A DNA stretch of 16,579 bases from Pseudothermotoga sp. (GTDB taxonomy: Bacteria; Thermotogota; Thermotogae; Thermotogales; DSM-5069). The translations under genes and the position numbers were made by a program. How positions within the stretch are numbered: the stretch's first letter is position 1; each line of letters starts with the position of its first letter. Below are positions 1 to 7,807 of this stretch, in pieces. The DNA lies in the NCBI GenBank assembly GCA_028276125.1, contig JAPYWY010000010.1, positions 1 to 16,579 of the forward strand, written 5' to 3'. The notes beneath the pieces were generated by a model. The model saw only the letters and a list, made by a program, of their open reading frames with translations. It was not told the DNA's origin and made no database searches.

Positions 1-1165
1 TCTTTTTGCTCTTTCCTGCGATACGTTCTTCAAAGTTTTTCTCTAACCCTCCAACCTTGACGGTCAATCTGACATCACTCGCGTCGTACGAGTAGTTCAC
101 AAGATCGAAGAAGACTCCCACGGTCCTGCCCTGAACTTTGGTGTTTTCGTTGACGACGTACACCAGTGATTGCTTCACCCATATCGGAGAAGAAACGATC
201 CTATCTCCATCGCGTTGGACAGCGAGCACGTAGTACCATTCGTTGATTTGCCTCGGCTCGAGCACAAGATCGATTTGAAACTCATTTTCGTTCACTTTCC
301 AGACTCTCTCTACTCCACGTTTGGAGATCAATCTGATTTCATCGAATGGCTCAGTGTCTTTGAGAACAATCTTGAAGTTCAAACTCCGTTCTTTCAACAA
401 AACTGAACCCATTGGACGAGAGTTGCATTCAAAGATCAATTCTGCGTTTTTGTCCTCACTGGCGTAGACCCTCCTTGACCAAAGTGCTTCCATTATCGCT
501 TCGAAGCTCAACTCTTCAGCCAGTAACACAGTTCTGGTATCGTTTGCAGAGCCCCACTCTGCCCTGTGGTTGTCTTGGTTCGCGGTCGCTCCAAGGTGCC
601 AGCCCTTTTTCAGTGCGAGCTGATAATTTGAGAGCATCTCGTCCGTTATGGTTCTACCCCTCCAACTTCCGTTTCCAACTTCTATCAGATTCATGAAATC
701 GTCCACGAGAGGATCGTACTCGAACTCGTTGAAAGTCCCAAAAGTCGCTATGGGATGGTTGAATTGCGCCAAGGCCCTCTTCTCGACGATCCATCTGTAA
801 AGACCATTCAGATCTAGCTGGTTTCTGCTGACCCACTCATCCGTGCAGTAGACGTTTATGTGCCCGACTCCACCGGTCCATTCGAATCCCCACAGTGCGA
901 CGAATTCACCAATCTTGGTGGATTTCATGGCTTGTTCTTTTGTGAGGAGCAGTTTATCCAGGCCATTGAGCTTCTGTTCAAAGTAGTAGGCGTGGTCGGT
1001 GATCGCCTGAACGTGCACGTACCTTCTGGCGTGTTGGAAGGCCTCTAGGGGTGTGCCAACCCCGTCCGAATAAGACGTGTGCGCATGCAAGTTGGCGAAG
1101 TAAAAATTGTAGGCAAAGACGAAGACTGTGACCAGCAAAAGAACAAGCAGAAAGACCTTTCTCAC
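1..1165 (-). CDS. Secreted PHP-domain metal-dependent phosphoesterase (C-terminus outside window)
   Basis: The frame is open from a GTG at 1165 to the window edge, giving at least 388 residues. An in-frame stop at 1183-1181 makes this GTG the first possible start. Residues 1-18 form a signal peptide (MRK followed by a Leu/Val/Phe-rich stretch ending VFA), so the protein is probably exported. The mature part opens with the PHP signature HAHTSYSDG (H27, H29, D34), then ITDH (D57, H58), E95 and H102 in GFEWTGGVGH, NHP (H137) and NQDNH (D198, H200). This is an apparently complete metal-ligand set for a polymerase/histidinol-phosphatase type phosphoesterase, of the CehA/McbA-like group. After about residue 230 the sequence looks like a beta-rich accessory domain. 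The gene begins 4 nt after the uvrA stop, so it is probably cotranscribed with uvrA. The substrate is unknown; phosphodiester or phosphomonoester hydrolysis is inferred from the family. Confidence 0.85.
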   Translation of the reverse strand, partial: MRKVFLLVLLLVTVFVFAYNFYFANLHAHTSYSDGVGTPLEAFQHARRYVHVQAITDHAYYFEQKLNGLDKLLLTKEQAMKSTKIGEFVALWGFEWTGGVGHINVYCTDEWVSRNQLDLNGLYRWIVEKRALAQFNHPIATFGTFNEFEYDPLVDDFMNLIEVGNGSWRGRTITDEMLSNYQLALKKGWHLGATANQDNHRAEWGSANDTRTVLLAEELSFEAIMEALWSRRVYASEDKNAELIFECNSRPMGSVLLKERSLNFKIVLKDTEPFDEIRLISKRGVERVWKVNENEFQIDLVLEPRQINEWYYVLAVQRDGDRIVSSPIWVKQSLVYVVNENTKVQGRTVGVFFDLVNYSYDASDVRLTVKVGGLEKNFEERIAGKSKK

Positions 1166-1169
1166 ACCA

Positions 1170-3938
1170 TCACCCCGCGTTCAGAACCTTTCTGAGAAAT
1201 TTGCCTGTGTGCGAACTTTCCACCTTCGCCACCTCTTCAGGTGTACCACAGGCGACCACATAGCCACCTTGCTCTCCACCCTCCGGTCCAAGATCGATGA
1301 TGTAATCGGCGTTCTTCACCACATCCAAATTGTGTTCTATCACTATCACGGTGTTTCCCTTGTCGACGAGCCTGTGCAACACATCAATGAGTTTCTTGAC
1401 GTCTTCGAAGTGCAAGCCGACCGTGGGTTCGTCGAGGATGTAGATTGTTTTCCCCGTCGCGATCTTTCTCAGCTCCGAAGCGAGCTTTATCCTCTGCGCC
1501 TCTCCGCCAGAGAGTGTCGTCGCAGGCTGGCCGAGTTTTATGTAACCGAGCCCAACCTCGTTGAGGAGGCTCAAGGTTCTGTAGATCGTTGGAACGTTCT
1601 TGAAGAACTCCAAAGCTTCTTCGACCGACATTTCGAGCACTTCGTGTATGTTCTTTCCCCTGTATCTCACCTGCAAGGTCTCTTCGTTGTAACGTCTGCC
1701 TTTACAAACGTCGCATTCCACGTAGACATCGGGAAGAAAGAGCATCTCGATCTTCACAAGCCCATGCCCTTGACACGCTTCACACCTACCACCCTTCAAG
1801 TTGAAGCTGAACCTACTCTTGGTGTAGCCCCTCGCCTTCGCTTCGGGGGTCATGGCGAAGAGTTCTCTGATATCGTCGAAGACCTTCGTGTAGGTGGCAG
1901 GGTTGCTCCTTGGGGTTCTGCCTATGGGCGATTGATCTATCGCTATGATCTTGTCGACGTTCTGTAAACCTTCTATCCTGTCGTGTTCACCCACTGGGAG
2001 CTTGGTCTTGTAGATGGCGTTCATCAGGGCGGGATAGAGCGTGTCGATGATCAAAGAAGATTTTCCCGAACCAGAAACACCCGTGACGCAAATGAAAGTG
2101 CCGAGTGGAAAGCTCACCGTTATGTTCTTCAAGTTGTTGTGCCTGGCGCCGACTATCGTCAGGAAATTACCGTTGCCTTTACGACGCACCAAAGGATGTT
2201 CTATCTTCTTGATCCCTGCGAGGTATTGTCCCGTGAGAGAGCCGTTCGGGTTGTCGATCAAGCGCTGCACCGTGCCGGCGAAAACAACCTTGCCGCCACG
2301 TTCTCCACCGTAAGGACCAAGGTCAACGATGTAGTCTGCACTCCTTATGATCTCTTCATCGTGTTCGACAACGATCACCGTGTTTCCAAGGTCTTTCAGC
2401 TTCTTCAGCGTGTTTATGAGCCTGAGGTTGTCCCTTTGGTGCAACCCGACAGTTGGCTCGTCCAAAACGTAAGTGACTCCAGTGAGTCCAGAACCAATCT
2501 GAGTAGCGAGCCTGATCCTCTGAGCTTCCCCACCGGAGAGCGTGTTCACAGGCCTTGAGAGCGTGAGATAGCCCAGTCCCACATCGAGCATGAACTGAAG
2601 CCTTTTCTTTATCTCGATCAGCAAATCGCCAACGATCTTGATCTCTCTGTCCGTGAGCGAGTTCTGTAAATCTTCGAAGAAGTTGTGAGCTCTCTCGATC
2701 GTGAGATTGGTCACATCGATGATGTTGAGTCCCCTTATGGTAACGGCAAGGGCTTCGGGTTTTAACCTTTTACCGTTGCACACGGGACACACCTTTTGAA
2801 CGATGAAGTTCTTCTCGATCCACTGCTTGATGTCCTCAGAAGCGGTTTGCTCGTAACGTCTCTCGAGAAAATTCACCGCTCCTTCGAAGTCCGCGTATCC
2901 GTACAGGAGAGCCTCCTGAACAACCGTGGGCAGTTCCTTGAAAGGCACTTCACTCGACGCACCAAACATCCTCACTATCTTCCTGAGAATGGGCATGTAG
3001 TACTCGCTTTGACCGAAAGGAAGAAGCGCACCTTCTTCTATGCTGAGGTTCTCGTTGACCACGAGTGAGGGATCTATCTGGAGGTTGTACCCCAGCCCAT
3101 GACAGTTCGGGCACGCACCGTAGGGATTGTTGAAGGAGAAGAGCTTCGGATTTATCTCGGGAAGTCCTATGCCACACACAGGACACATCATGTGCTCACT
3201 GAACATGAGGCTTTCGTTGGTGTCAACGTTCCTGATCTCGACGAATCCGTTGCTCTCTCTGAACGCTATCTCGATGTCATCTGCGATTCTGTGTTTTTCC
3301 GTTTCAGCCAAAACGAGTCTGTCCACGACGAGCTTGATCGTGTGACGTTTGTTCTTGTCGAGTTCTCCAACTTCCTCTATCCTGAAGAGTTGTCCGTCGA
3401 CTTCGACGCGCACGAAACCTTTCGAGGCAAGATTCTGCAATTCTTTCTTGAACGTACCCTTCTTGTCGGTAGCGATGGGTGAAAGGATGTAAATGCGTGA
3501 GGATTGCGAGAATTTCGAAAAGACATCTTCGACGATCTCGTCTATACTCTTCTTCTCAACTGGTCTGCCACACGATGGACAGTGGGGTTCTCCAATCTTG
3601 GCGAAGAGCACCCTCAGATGGTCGTATATTTCCGTCGTGGTGCCCACCGTCGAGCGTGGGTTGTGCGACACACTCTTTTGGTCTATCGCGATCGCCGGGG
3701 ATAAACCTTCTATGTTGTCCACGTCAGGTTTTTTCAATTCTCCAAGGAACTGTCTGGCGTACGCTGACAGAGATTCCAAGTATCTGCGCTGGCCCTCAGC
3801 GTAGATGGTGTCCATCGCGAGGGAGGACTTGCCAGAACCAGAGACCCCAGTTATGACACTGATCGTGTTCTTGGGTATCTCGACGTCGATGCTCTTCAAA
3901 TTGTGCACGCGTGCACCCTTTATCCTGATGGAGTTCAA
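1170..3938 (-). CDS. uvrA: UvrABC system protein A, excision-repair damage-recognition ATPase
   Basis: UvrA dimers bind damaged DNA, load UvrB and start nucleotide excision repair in the cytoplasm. The 922-residue product has the full family layout. It has Walker A GVSGSGKSS at 31-39, CxxC zinc modules (CPSCGRP near 115, CPVCG and CPNCHG near 250-280), and a first LSGGEAQRIRLA signature with LDEPTVGLHQRD. It then has a second Walker A GVSGSGKSSL, the insertion zinc module CEACQGHG...CDVCKG, and a second LSGGEAQRIKLA with LDEPTVGLHFED. I place the start at TTG 3938. It is preceded by GGAGGGAG at about 3953-3946 and gives MNSIRIKGARVHNLK, the usual N-terminus. An upstream in-frame start at 3974 would add 12 residues not typical of the family. 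The promoter is at 4008-4036. The PHP gene follows after 4 nt. Confidence 0.97.
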   Translation of the reverse strand: MNSIRIKGARVHNLKSIDVEIPKNTISVITGVSGSGKSSLAMDTIYAEGQRRYLESLSAYARQFLGELKKPDVDNIEGLSPAIAIDQKSVSHNPRSTVGTTTEIYDHLRVLFAKIGEPHCPSCGRPVEKKSIDEIVEDVFSKFSQSSRIYILSPIATDKKGTFKKELQNLASKGFVRVEVDGQLFRIEEVGELDKNKRHTIKLVVDRLVLAETEKHRIADDIEIAFRESNGFVEIRNVDTNESLMFSEHMMCPVCGIGLPEINPKLFSFNNPYGACPNCHGLGYNLQIDPSLVVNENLSIEEGALLPFGQSEYYMPILRKIVRMFGASSEVPFKELPTVVQEALLYGYADFEGAVNFLERRYEQTASEDIKQWIEKNFIVQKVCPVCNGKRLKPEALAVTIRGLNIIDVTNLTIERAHNFFEDLQNSLTDREIKIVGDLLIEIKKRLQFMLDVGLGYLTLSRPVNTLSGGEAQRIRLATQIGSGLTGVTYVLDEPTVGLHQRDNLRLINTLKKLKDLGNTVIVVEHDEEIIRSADYIVDLGPYGGERGGKVVFAGTVQRLIDNPNGSLTGQYLAGIKKIEHPLVRRKGNGNFLTIVGARHNNLKNITVSFPLGTFICVTGVSGSGKSSLIIDTLYPALMNAIYKTKLPVGEHDRIEGLQNVDKIIAIDQSPIGRTPRSNPATYTKVFDDIRELFAMTPEAKARGYTKSRFSFNLKGGRCEACQGHGLVKIEMLFLPDVYVECDVCKGRRYNEETLQVRYRGKNIHEVLEMSVEEALEFFKNVPTIYRTLSLLNEVGLGYIKLGQPATTLSGGEAQRIKLASELRKIATGKTIYILDEPTVGLHFEDVKKLIDVLHRLVDKGNTVIVIEHNLDVVKNADYIIDLGPEGGEQGGYVVACGTPEEVAKVESSHTGKFLRKVLNAG

Positions 3939-4007
3939 AGTGATACTCCCTCCACGAACGATTATCTTCCACACACGGTGAAACGACGTTGAAATTGCCT
4001 GAAAATT

Positions 4008-4036
4008 GTCTTAACACCAAGCCCGGCCACGTTCAA
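4008..4036 (-). promoter_or_regulatory. Candidate promoter of uvrA
   Basis: Read on the minus strand, TTGAAC (4036-4031) and TAAGAC (4013-4008) are separated by exactly 17 nt, and TGT just before the -10 box gives an extended -10 context. The start of transcription would fall near 4001, leaving about 60 nt of leader before the uvrA TTG. It lies directly downstream of the tRNA-operon terminator, which fits an independent start for uvrA. No SOS-type operator is recognised; I did not find a clear LexA-like palindrome here. Confidence 0.6.
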
Positions 4037-4041
4037 CGAAA

Positions 4042-4066
4042 GAAAACCCCCTGCACCGCAGGGGGG
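4042..4066 (-). terminator. Rho-independent terminator of the tRNA operon
   Basis: On the minus strand an 8-bp GC-rich stem (4065-4058 pairing with 4054-4047, arms CCCCCTGC and GCAGGGGG) closes a 3-nt loop. It is followed by TTTTCTTTC. It begins about 7 nt after the CCA end of tRNA-Gly. Confidence 0.9.
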
Positions 4067-4072
4067 TTATCT

Positions 4073-4147
4073 TGGAGCGGGCGACGGGTTTCGAACCCGC
4101 GACCTTCTGCTTGGCAAGCAGACGCTCTACCGCTGAGCTACGCCCGC
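4073..4147 (-). tRNA. tRNA-Gly (anticodon GCC)
   Basis: A 75-nt cloverleaf reads on the minus strand. The acceptor GCGGGCG pairs with CGCCCGC, the D arm is GCTC...GAGC, the anticodon loop TTGCCAA (anticodon GCC) is closed by TCTGC/GCAGA, and the T loop is TTCGAAA. Discriminator T and CCA are encoded. It is the last of three tRNAs, 4 nt after tRNA-Leu, and is followed by the terminator. Confidence 0.97.
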
Positions 4148-4151
4148 AATC

Positions 4152-4239
4152 TGGTGCGAGAGGTGGGACTTGAACCCACACGGACTCATCGCCCACTGGA
4201 TTCTAAGTCCAGCGCGTCTGCCAGTTCCGCCACTCTCGC
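4152..4239 (-). tRNA. tRNA-Leu (anticodon UAG)
   Basis: An 88-nt class II tRNA reads on the minus strand. The acceptor GCGAGAG pairs with CTCTCGC, the anticodon loop CTTAGAA (TAG) is closed by CTGGA/TCCAG, a long variable arm (about TGGGCGATGAGTCC) follows, and the T loop is TTCAAGT. Discriminator A and CCA are encoded. The long variable arm is the expected leucine feature. It lies 2 nt after tRNA-Lys. Confidence 0.97.
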
Positions 4240-4241
4240 CC

Positions 4242-4317
4242 TGGTGACCCGCCTGGGACTCGAACCCAGGACCCCCTGATTAAAAGTCAGGTGCTCTGCC
4301 TGCTGAGCTAGCGGGTC
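4242..4317 (-). tRNA. tRNA-Lys (anticodon UUU)
   Basis: A 76-nt cloverleaf reads on the minus strand. The acceptor GACCCGC pairs with GCGGGTC, the D arm is GCTC...GAGC, the anticodon loop CTTTTAA (TTT) is closed by CCTGA/TCAGG, and the T loop is TTCGAGT. Discriminator A and CCA are encoded. It is the first gene of the tRNA operon, downstream of a near-consensus promoter. Confidence 0.97.
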
Positions 4318-4340
4318 AACCAGTCGACAGTGCAACTTAG

Positions 4341-4369
4341 ATCTTACCACAGGTCCAAGACATTTTCAA
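4341..4369 (-). promoter_or_regulatory. Promoter of the tRNA-Lys/Leu/Gly operon
   Basis: On the minus strand TTGAAA (4369-4364) and TAAGAT (4346-4341) are separated by 17 nt. The predicted start near 4334 leaves a short leader of about 17 nt before tRNA-Lys. The strength of the match suits a stable-RNA operon. The -35 box lies just past the end of the flavodoxin-like gene, and I see no strong terminator between them, so read-through is possible. Confidence 0.75.
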
Positions 4370-4385
4370 GGGTCAAAAAAGATCT

Positions 4386-4829
4386 TCAAACTCTCTGCAA
4401 CTTCTCGGCCAACTCTTTTATCGCCTGGTCCTCGTCGACTTGCCGATTGAAACCGTGAACACCCAGAAGGTTGTACTTCTTCTTCAAAGACCTGTACAGA
4501 TCCTGCGCTTTCGTTACTTCCGACACGGTCACGAGTAGGACCTTGGAAGGATCGAAGTGATCCAAGAACGACTTCGCCGCGGGTGTGATGGAACCTGCCC
4601 AGATCGGCGTGATCAAGACGATGTGATCGGCTTCCAGTTTGCCCTCAACTGTGATCTTGGTTCGCTTTCCTGTGAGTGCGTAGAAACCGGCTTTCATGAA
4701 ACCGAGGAAGCCCGACCAGTTCACATCGTCGGTCATTCGTACCGCGGGATAACCCGTGGTCTCCGCGAGCCTCCTGGCGATTCGCTCACAGTTGCCTGTA
4801 CGTGTGAAGTAAACTATCATCCAGTTCAT
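4386..4829 (-). CDS. Small flavodoxin-like FMN-binding protein
   Basis: The 147-residue protein is about the size of a single flavodoxin domain. The N-terminus has a beta strand (MIVYF) running into the phosphate-binding loop TRTGNCERIARRLAE, with T9, T11, G12 and N13 at the FMN phosphate positions. Further on, HIVLITPIWAG matches the second FMN-contact loop after the central strand, and KVLLVTVSEV is another core strand. A role as an electron carrier or small flavin reductase in the cytoplasm is inferred; the substrate partner is not visible. It starts at ATG 4829, 22 nt after the yifB stop, with GGTGAT as the ribosome site. An extended -10 element overlapping the yifB stop may give it a separate transcript. 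It is the last gene of the seven-gene run. Confidence 0.8.
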   Translation of the reverse strand: MNWMIVYFTRTGNCERIARRLAETTGYPAVRMTDDVNWSGFLGFMKAGFYALTGKRTKITVEGKLEADHIVLITPIWAGSITPAAKSFLDHFDPSKVLLVTVSEVTKAQDLYRSLKKKYNLLGVHGFNRQVDEDQAIKELAEKLQRV

Positions 4830-4845
4830 GCTATCACCGCAATGG

Positions 4846-4854
4846 ATTATATCA
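4846..4854 (-). promoter_or_regulatory. Candidate extended -10 promoter for the flavodoxin-like gene
   Basis: On the minus strand the yifB stop codon TGA (4854-4852) is immediately followed by TATAAT (4851-4846). This gives a perfect TGnTATAAT extended -10. The -35 position (17 nt spacing) is poor, as is common for extended -10 promoters. A start near 4839 would leave a leader of about 10 nt that still contains the GGTGAT ribosome site. Confidence 0.5.
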
Positions 4855-6357
4855 TTCCTGCTGGAGCTTGTACTGGATCGCCTCGGCCACGTGCTTGTAT
4901 TTCAAAACTTCTGAACTTTCAAGATCCGCTATTGTTCTCGCCACCTTGAGTATCTTGTCGATGGATCTTGCGGATAGGTTGTACCTGGACACCGTGAGTT
5001 TCAACAGTTCCTCGGTCTTCTCATCGAGCTGAATGAATCTCTTGATGAGTTTCGTGTTCAACTGTGAGTTGGTAGAAATGCCGATTTCTCTGTACCTTCT
5101 CTTTTGGATCTCTCTGGCTTTGACCACTCTTTCTCGGATCCTCTCACTCTTCTCTGAGGAGTTCTTCGAAAAATATTCTTCAGGTTCGAGCCTTGGAAGA
5201 TGGACGAGTATGTCTATCCTGTCGAGTATGGGACCGGAGACCTTCTTGTTGTACCTGATGATGTCGTAGGGCGAACAGTTGCACACCGCTTTCGGATCAC
5301 CGTAGTTTCCACACGGACAAGGATTCATCGCGGCAACGAGCATGAACCTGGCAGGATAGCTCACCGTCGTCTTCGCCCTCGCGACTGTGACGAAACCCTC
5401 TTCCAGAGGTTGCCTGAGCGCTTCTATGACATCACGTCGGAACTCGGGGAATTCGTCCAAGAACAACACGCCGTTATGAGCCAAGCTGATCTCCCCCGGT
5501 CTTGCGTCGTTTCCTCCACCTATTATTGCGACGGTTGAAGCCGTGTGGTGCGGGGCGCGGAAGGGTCTCGAGAGTTTCTTCATGTCTGCCTGGCCAACGG
5601 CGCTGTAGATCGTCAGCACTTCCAAGGCCTCCTCATCAAGGAGCGGTGGAAGAATGGTGCAGATGCGTCTGGCGAGCATCGTTTTTCCTGCACCGGGGCT
5701 TCCCTTCATGAGAACGTTGTGTGCCCCGGCGGCCGCAACCTCGAGCGCCCTCTTCGCCAGCGTTTGACCCTTCACATCGGCAAAATCGATTTCTTCGTCG
5801 TAGGAGAAGGGTGGTAAACCTTCAAACTTCACAGGTTCGTACTTGACCAGCCCGTTGATGAACTCTACGAGTTGTTTCACATGATCGAAACAGAACACGT
5901 TGAGGTTCTTCACCATCTTGGCTTCTGCCTCGTTCTCTTTCGGAACGACGATCGGTTTCGAAAAGTTTTCTTTAGAAAGTTGTGCGAGGATCGTGAGAAC
6001 ACCTTTGACCTTCCTGATGTGTCCGTCCAGAGACAATTCACCCACGCACAGAAAATCGCACTTGTTCAAGTGTCCGCAGGCTTGAAGGACACCAAGAGCT
6101 ATTGGAAGATCAAGCAGAGATCCCTCTTTTTTCAGATCAGCGGGTGCCAAATTCACCACGATCTTACCGTGAGGAAAGTCGAAACCTGAGTTCTTCAGCG
6201 CGCTCTTGATCCTCTTTTTGCTCTCTTTGACGGCCGTGTCCCCCAGACCGACGATGTCCACATCGTGTATCACGCTCTTTCTGTCTATATCGACCTCAAC
6301 CTCGACCAAAGAGACGTTCAATCCCACCAGTGTTGCGGAGGAGAGCTTCGCGGGCAT
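4852..6357 (-). CDS. yifB: YifB/ComM-family Mg-chelatase-like AAA+ ATPase
   Basis: The 501-residue length is normal for the family. The N-terminal domain (about 1-180, beginning MPAKLSSATLVGL) is the LonP-like ChlI fold region of YifB. The AAA+ core carries Walker A GSPGAGKT (219-226), RAPHHTAS (267-274), Walker B VLFLDEF (297-303), and a cysteine cluster CPCG...CNC (C347, C349, C359, C361) that probably binds zinc. SGPILDRID (374-382) follows, and the C-terminal 100 residues are the Mg_chelatase_C helical domain. In ComM, the studied relative, the protein is a hexameric helicase that promotes branch migration of incoming DNA during natural transformation. That role here is inferred. It starts at ATG 6357 with GGAGG 6 nt upstream; that site follows directly on the stop codon of the DUF212 gene. 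Confidence 0.93.
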   Translation of the reverse strand: MPAKLSSATLVGLNVSLVEVEVDIDRKSVIHDVDIVGLGDTAVKESKKRIKSALKNSGFDFPHGKIVVNLAPADLKKEGSLLDLPIALGVLQACGHLNKCDFLCVGELSLDGHIRKVKGVLTILAQLSKENFSKPIVVPKENEAEAKMVKNLNVFCFDHVKQLVEFINGLVKYEPVKFEGLPPFSYDEEIDFADVKGQTLAKRALEVAAAGAHNVLMKGSPGAGKTMLARRICTILPPLLDEEALEVLTIYSAVGQADMKKLSRPFRAPHHTASTVAIIGGGNDARPGEISLAHNGVLFLDEFPEFRRDVIEALRQPLEEGFVTVARAKTTVSYPARFMLVAAMNPCPCGNYGDPKAVCNCSPYDIIRYNKKVSGPILDRIDILVHLPRLEPEEYFSKNSSEKSERIRERVVKAREIQKRRYREIGISTNSQLNTKLIKRFIQLDEKTEELLKLTVSRYNLSARSIDKILKVARTIADLESSEVLKYKHVAEAIQYKLQQE

Positions 6358-6369
6358 GTTTATCCTCCT

Positions 6370-6747
6370 TCACCAGAGCGGAATCCTTGCGGGCAAGAGG
6401 TGTGACACTAAGAAACCAACACCGATGCCGGCGAAGGCTTCAAGCCAAGTGTGACCGAGATCTTCACGAACGTACGGTCTCAGATTGACGGCATCCGAAA
6501 CCACGACCATGAGCAGGGCAACCGCGACCGCGGTGATGGGTGAAGCGTAACCGAGGCACCTACCGAGTGTGAAGGCCAGCCCAGACATCGCTGCGGCATG
6601 ACCCGAAGGCATCCCACCATACTTCTTGAAGGCTTTCAAACTGCGATGGGTGACGATCTTTATGAGCTGAGCGACCAAGAAAGAGAGCACCGTTGCGACG
6701 AGTGGAGTGTTCTTCAACAGATCAAGCATGGAAGAGAAAATGGACAA
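6370..6747 (-). CDS. DUF212 divergent PAP2-family membrane protein
   Basis: The 125-residue, strongly hydrophobic protein has three or four likely membrane segments (about 13-28, 50-65, 68-87 and 105-120). The motif GGMPSGHAAAMSGLA (44-58) is the PAP2/haloperoxidase-like PSGH signature. VSDAVNLRPYVREDLGHTWLEAFAG is the C-terminal family motif, in which the usual V/YDA...R...LGHT pattern is kept. DUF212 proteins I recall (such as YuiD) are about 150 residues, with a loop between these motifs that is nearly absent here. Phosphatase activity is not established for the family. The start is TTG 6747, chosen because AAGGAGGGAG precedes it at proper spacing. This places the first 26 nt inside the 3' end of ychF. 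An ATG at 6729 is the alternative. Confidence 0.8.
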   Translation of the reverse strand: MSIFSSMLDLLKNTPLVATVLSFLVAQLIKIVTHRSLKAFKKYGGMPSGHAAAMSGLAFTLGRCLGYASPITAVAVALLMVVVSDAVNLRPYVREDLGHTWLEAFAGIGVGFLVSHLLPARIPLW

Positions 6748-7807
6748 CGTCTCCCTCCTTGATCACGTAGTCTTTGCCGTGGGCTTTCACGGCTCCCGCT
6801 TCGCGTGCTTCCTTGAACGAAGAGTAACGAAGCAGATCCTCAAAGGCGATGACCTCAGCCTTGATGAAGCCCTTTTGGATGTCCGAATGTATCAAGCCGG
6901 CAGCGTCGTACGCCGTGGTTCCTTCCGGAATCAACCAGCTCCTCGCCTCGTTCTTGGTCGCCGTGAGGAAGCAGATGAGCTTGAGGGCTCGCTTGATGTG
7001 ATCGAGAAACCTCTTTTTGAGATTCTCCTCGAAGCCGTAAGCCGAGAGCAACTCCCTCGCTTCCTGAAAAGGAAGTTCTCTCACTTCGCACTCTATCTCC
7101 GCGTTCACAACGATAACTTCGGAGGATCTTTCCTTCGCCATCTTCTCGACGATCTTGTCCAATCCTTGCTCCAAGCCCCACTCATCCACGTTCGCAACGT
7201 AGATGACGGGTTTTTCTGAGAGCAAGAAGAGTGAATCGAGGATAATCTGTTCTTTCTCGTTTCTTTCTACAGTCCTTGCGGATCTTCCGGATTCCAGATG
7301 AGCCTTCAAGCGTTCAAGAAAATGCAGCTCAAAGCGTGCTTCATCGTCACCTGCCTTCGCCTGCTTTGCGATCTTTTCGATCCTCTTGTTCACCGTCTCG
7401 AGGTCCTTCAACATCAGCTCGATCTCTACGATTTCGATGTCCCTTGCAGGATCAACACTACCCATGGGATGAGAGACATCGTCGATCTTGAAACATCTCA
7501 CGACGTGGAATATCATGTCAACCTTGCTTATGTGGTCTAAGAACTGGTTTCCCAAACCTTCGCCTTTGCTCGCACCTTTGACAAGGCCTGCGATGTCAAC
7601 GATGTGGAAGAACGGGTGAACTTTGTCCTTCGAACCTTCCATCTGTGCGAGCTTGTTGAGTCTCTCATCCTCGACGATGAGCACGCCCACGTTCGGATCT
7701 ATCGTGCAGAAGGGATACTTCTCTGTGGGAACATTCTGGTTCGTGAGCGCGTTGAAGAGGGTCGATTTTCCACTGTTTGGAAGTCCAACGATGCCCGCCT
7801 TCTTCAT
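6722..7807 (-). CDS. ychF: YchF/OLA1-type ribosome-associated P-loop ATPase
   Basis: The 361-residue product matches the universal YchF family in length and layout. It has G1 GLPNSGKST (8-16), the switch II/G3 motif DIAGLVKGA near 70, a coiled helical insertion around 120-190, and the specificity loop NVDE near 205 in place of NKxD. That replacement is the known reason why YchF prefers ATP over GTP. A C-terminal TGS domain (about 278-360) ends in VKAHGKDYVIKEGDVVHFLF. YchF binds the ribosome and has been linked to translation and oxidative-stress control in other bacteria. It starts at ATG 7807, overlapping the stop of the DUF1844 gene by 4 nt (ATGA), so translation is coupled. Confidence 0.96.
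   Translation of the reverse strand: MKKAGIVGLPNSGKSTLFNALTNQNVPTEKYPFCTIDPNVGVLIVEDERLNKLAQMEGSKDKVHPFFHIVDIAGLVKGASKGEGLGNQFLDHISKVDMIFHVVRCFKIDDVSHPMGSVDPARDIEIVEIELMLKDLETVNKRIEKIAKQAKAGDDEARFELHFLERLKAHLESGRSARTVERNEKEQIILDSLFLLSEKPVIYVANVDEWGLEQGLDKIVEKMAKERSSEVIVVNAEIECEVRELPFQEARELLSAYGFEENLKKRFLDHIKRALKLICFLTATKNEARSWLIPEGTTAYDAAGLIHSDIQKGFIKAEVIAFEDLLRYSSFKEAREAGAVKAHGKDYVIKEGDVVHFLFHA

Noticed and set aside
1128..1967. Long plus-strand open frame of 279 codons
   Set aside because: It is antisense to uvrA, whose motifs are intact across the whole stretch. It has no ribosome site or recognisable domain, and arises from the codon bias of uvrA.
3939..3974. Longer N-terminus for UvrA starting at 3974
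   Set aside because: It adds 12 residues unlike the family, while TTG 3938 has GGAGGGAG at suitable spacing and yields the usual N-terminus.
4370..4385. Possible terminator after the flavodoxin-like gene (AGATCTTTTTT)
   Set aside because: There is a short T-run but no stable GC-rich stem before it; only a 4-bp AAGATCTT palindrome is visible.
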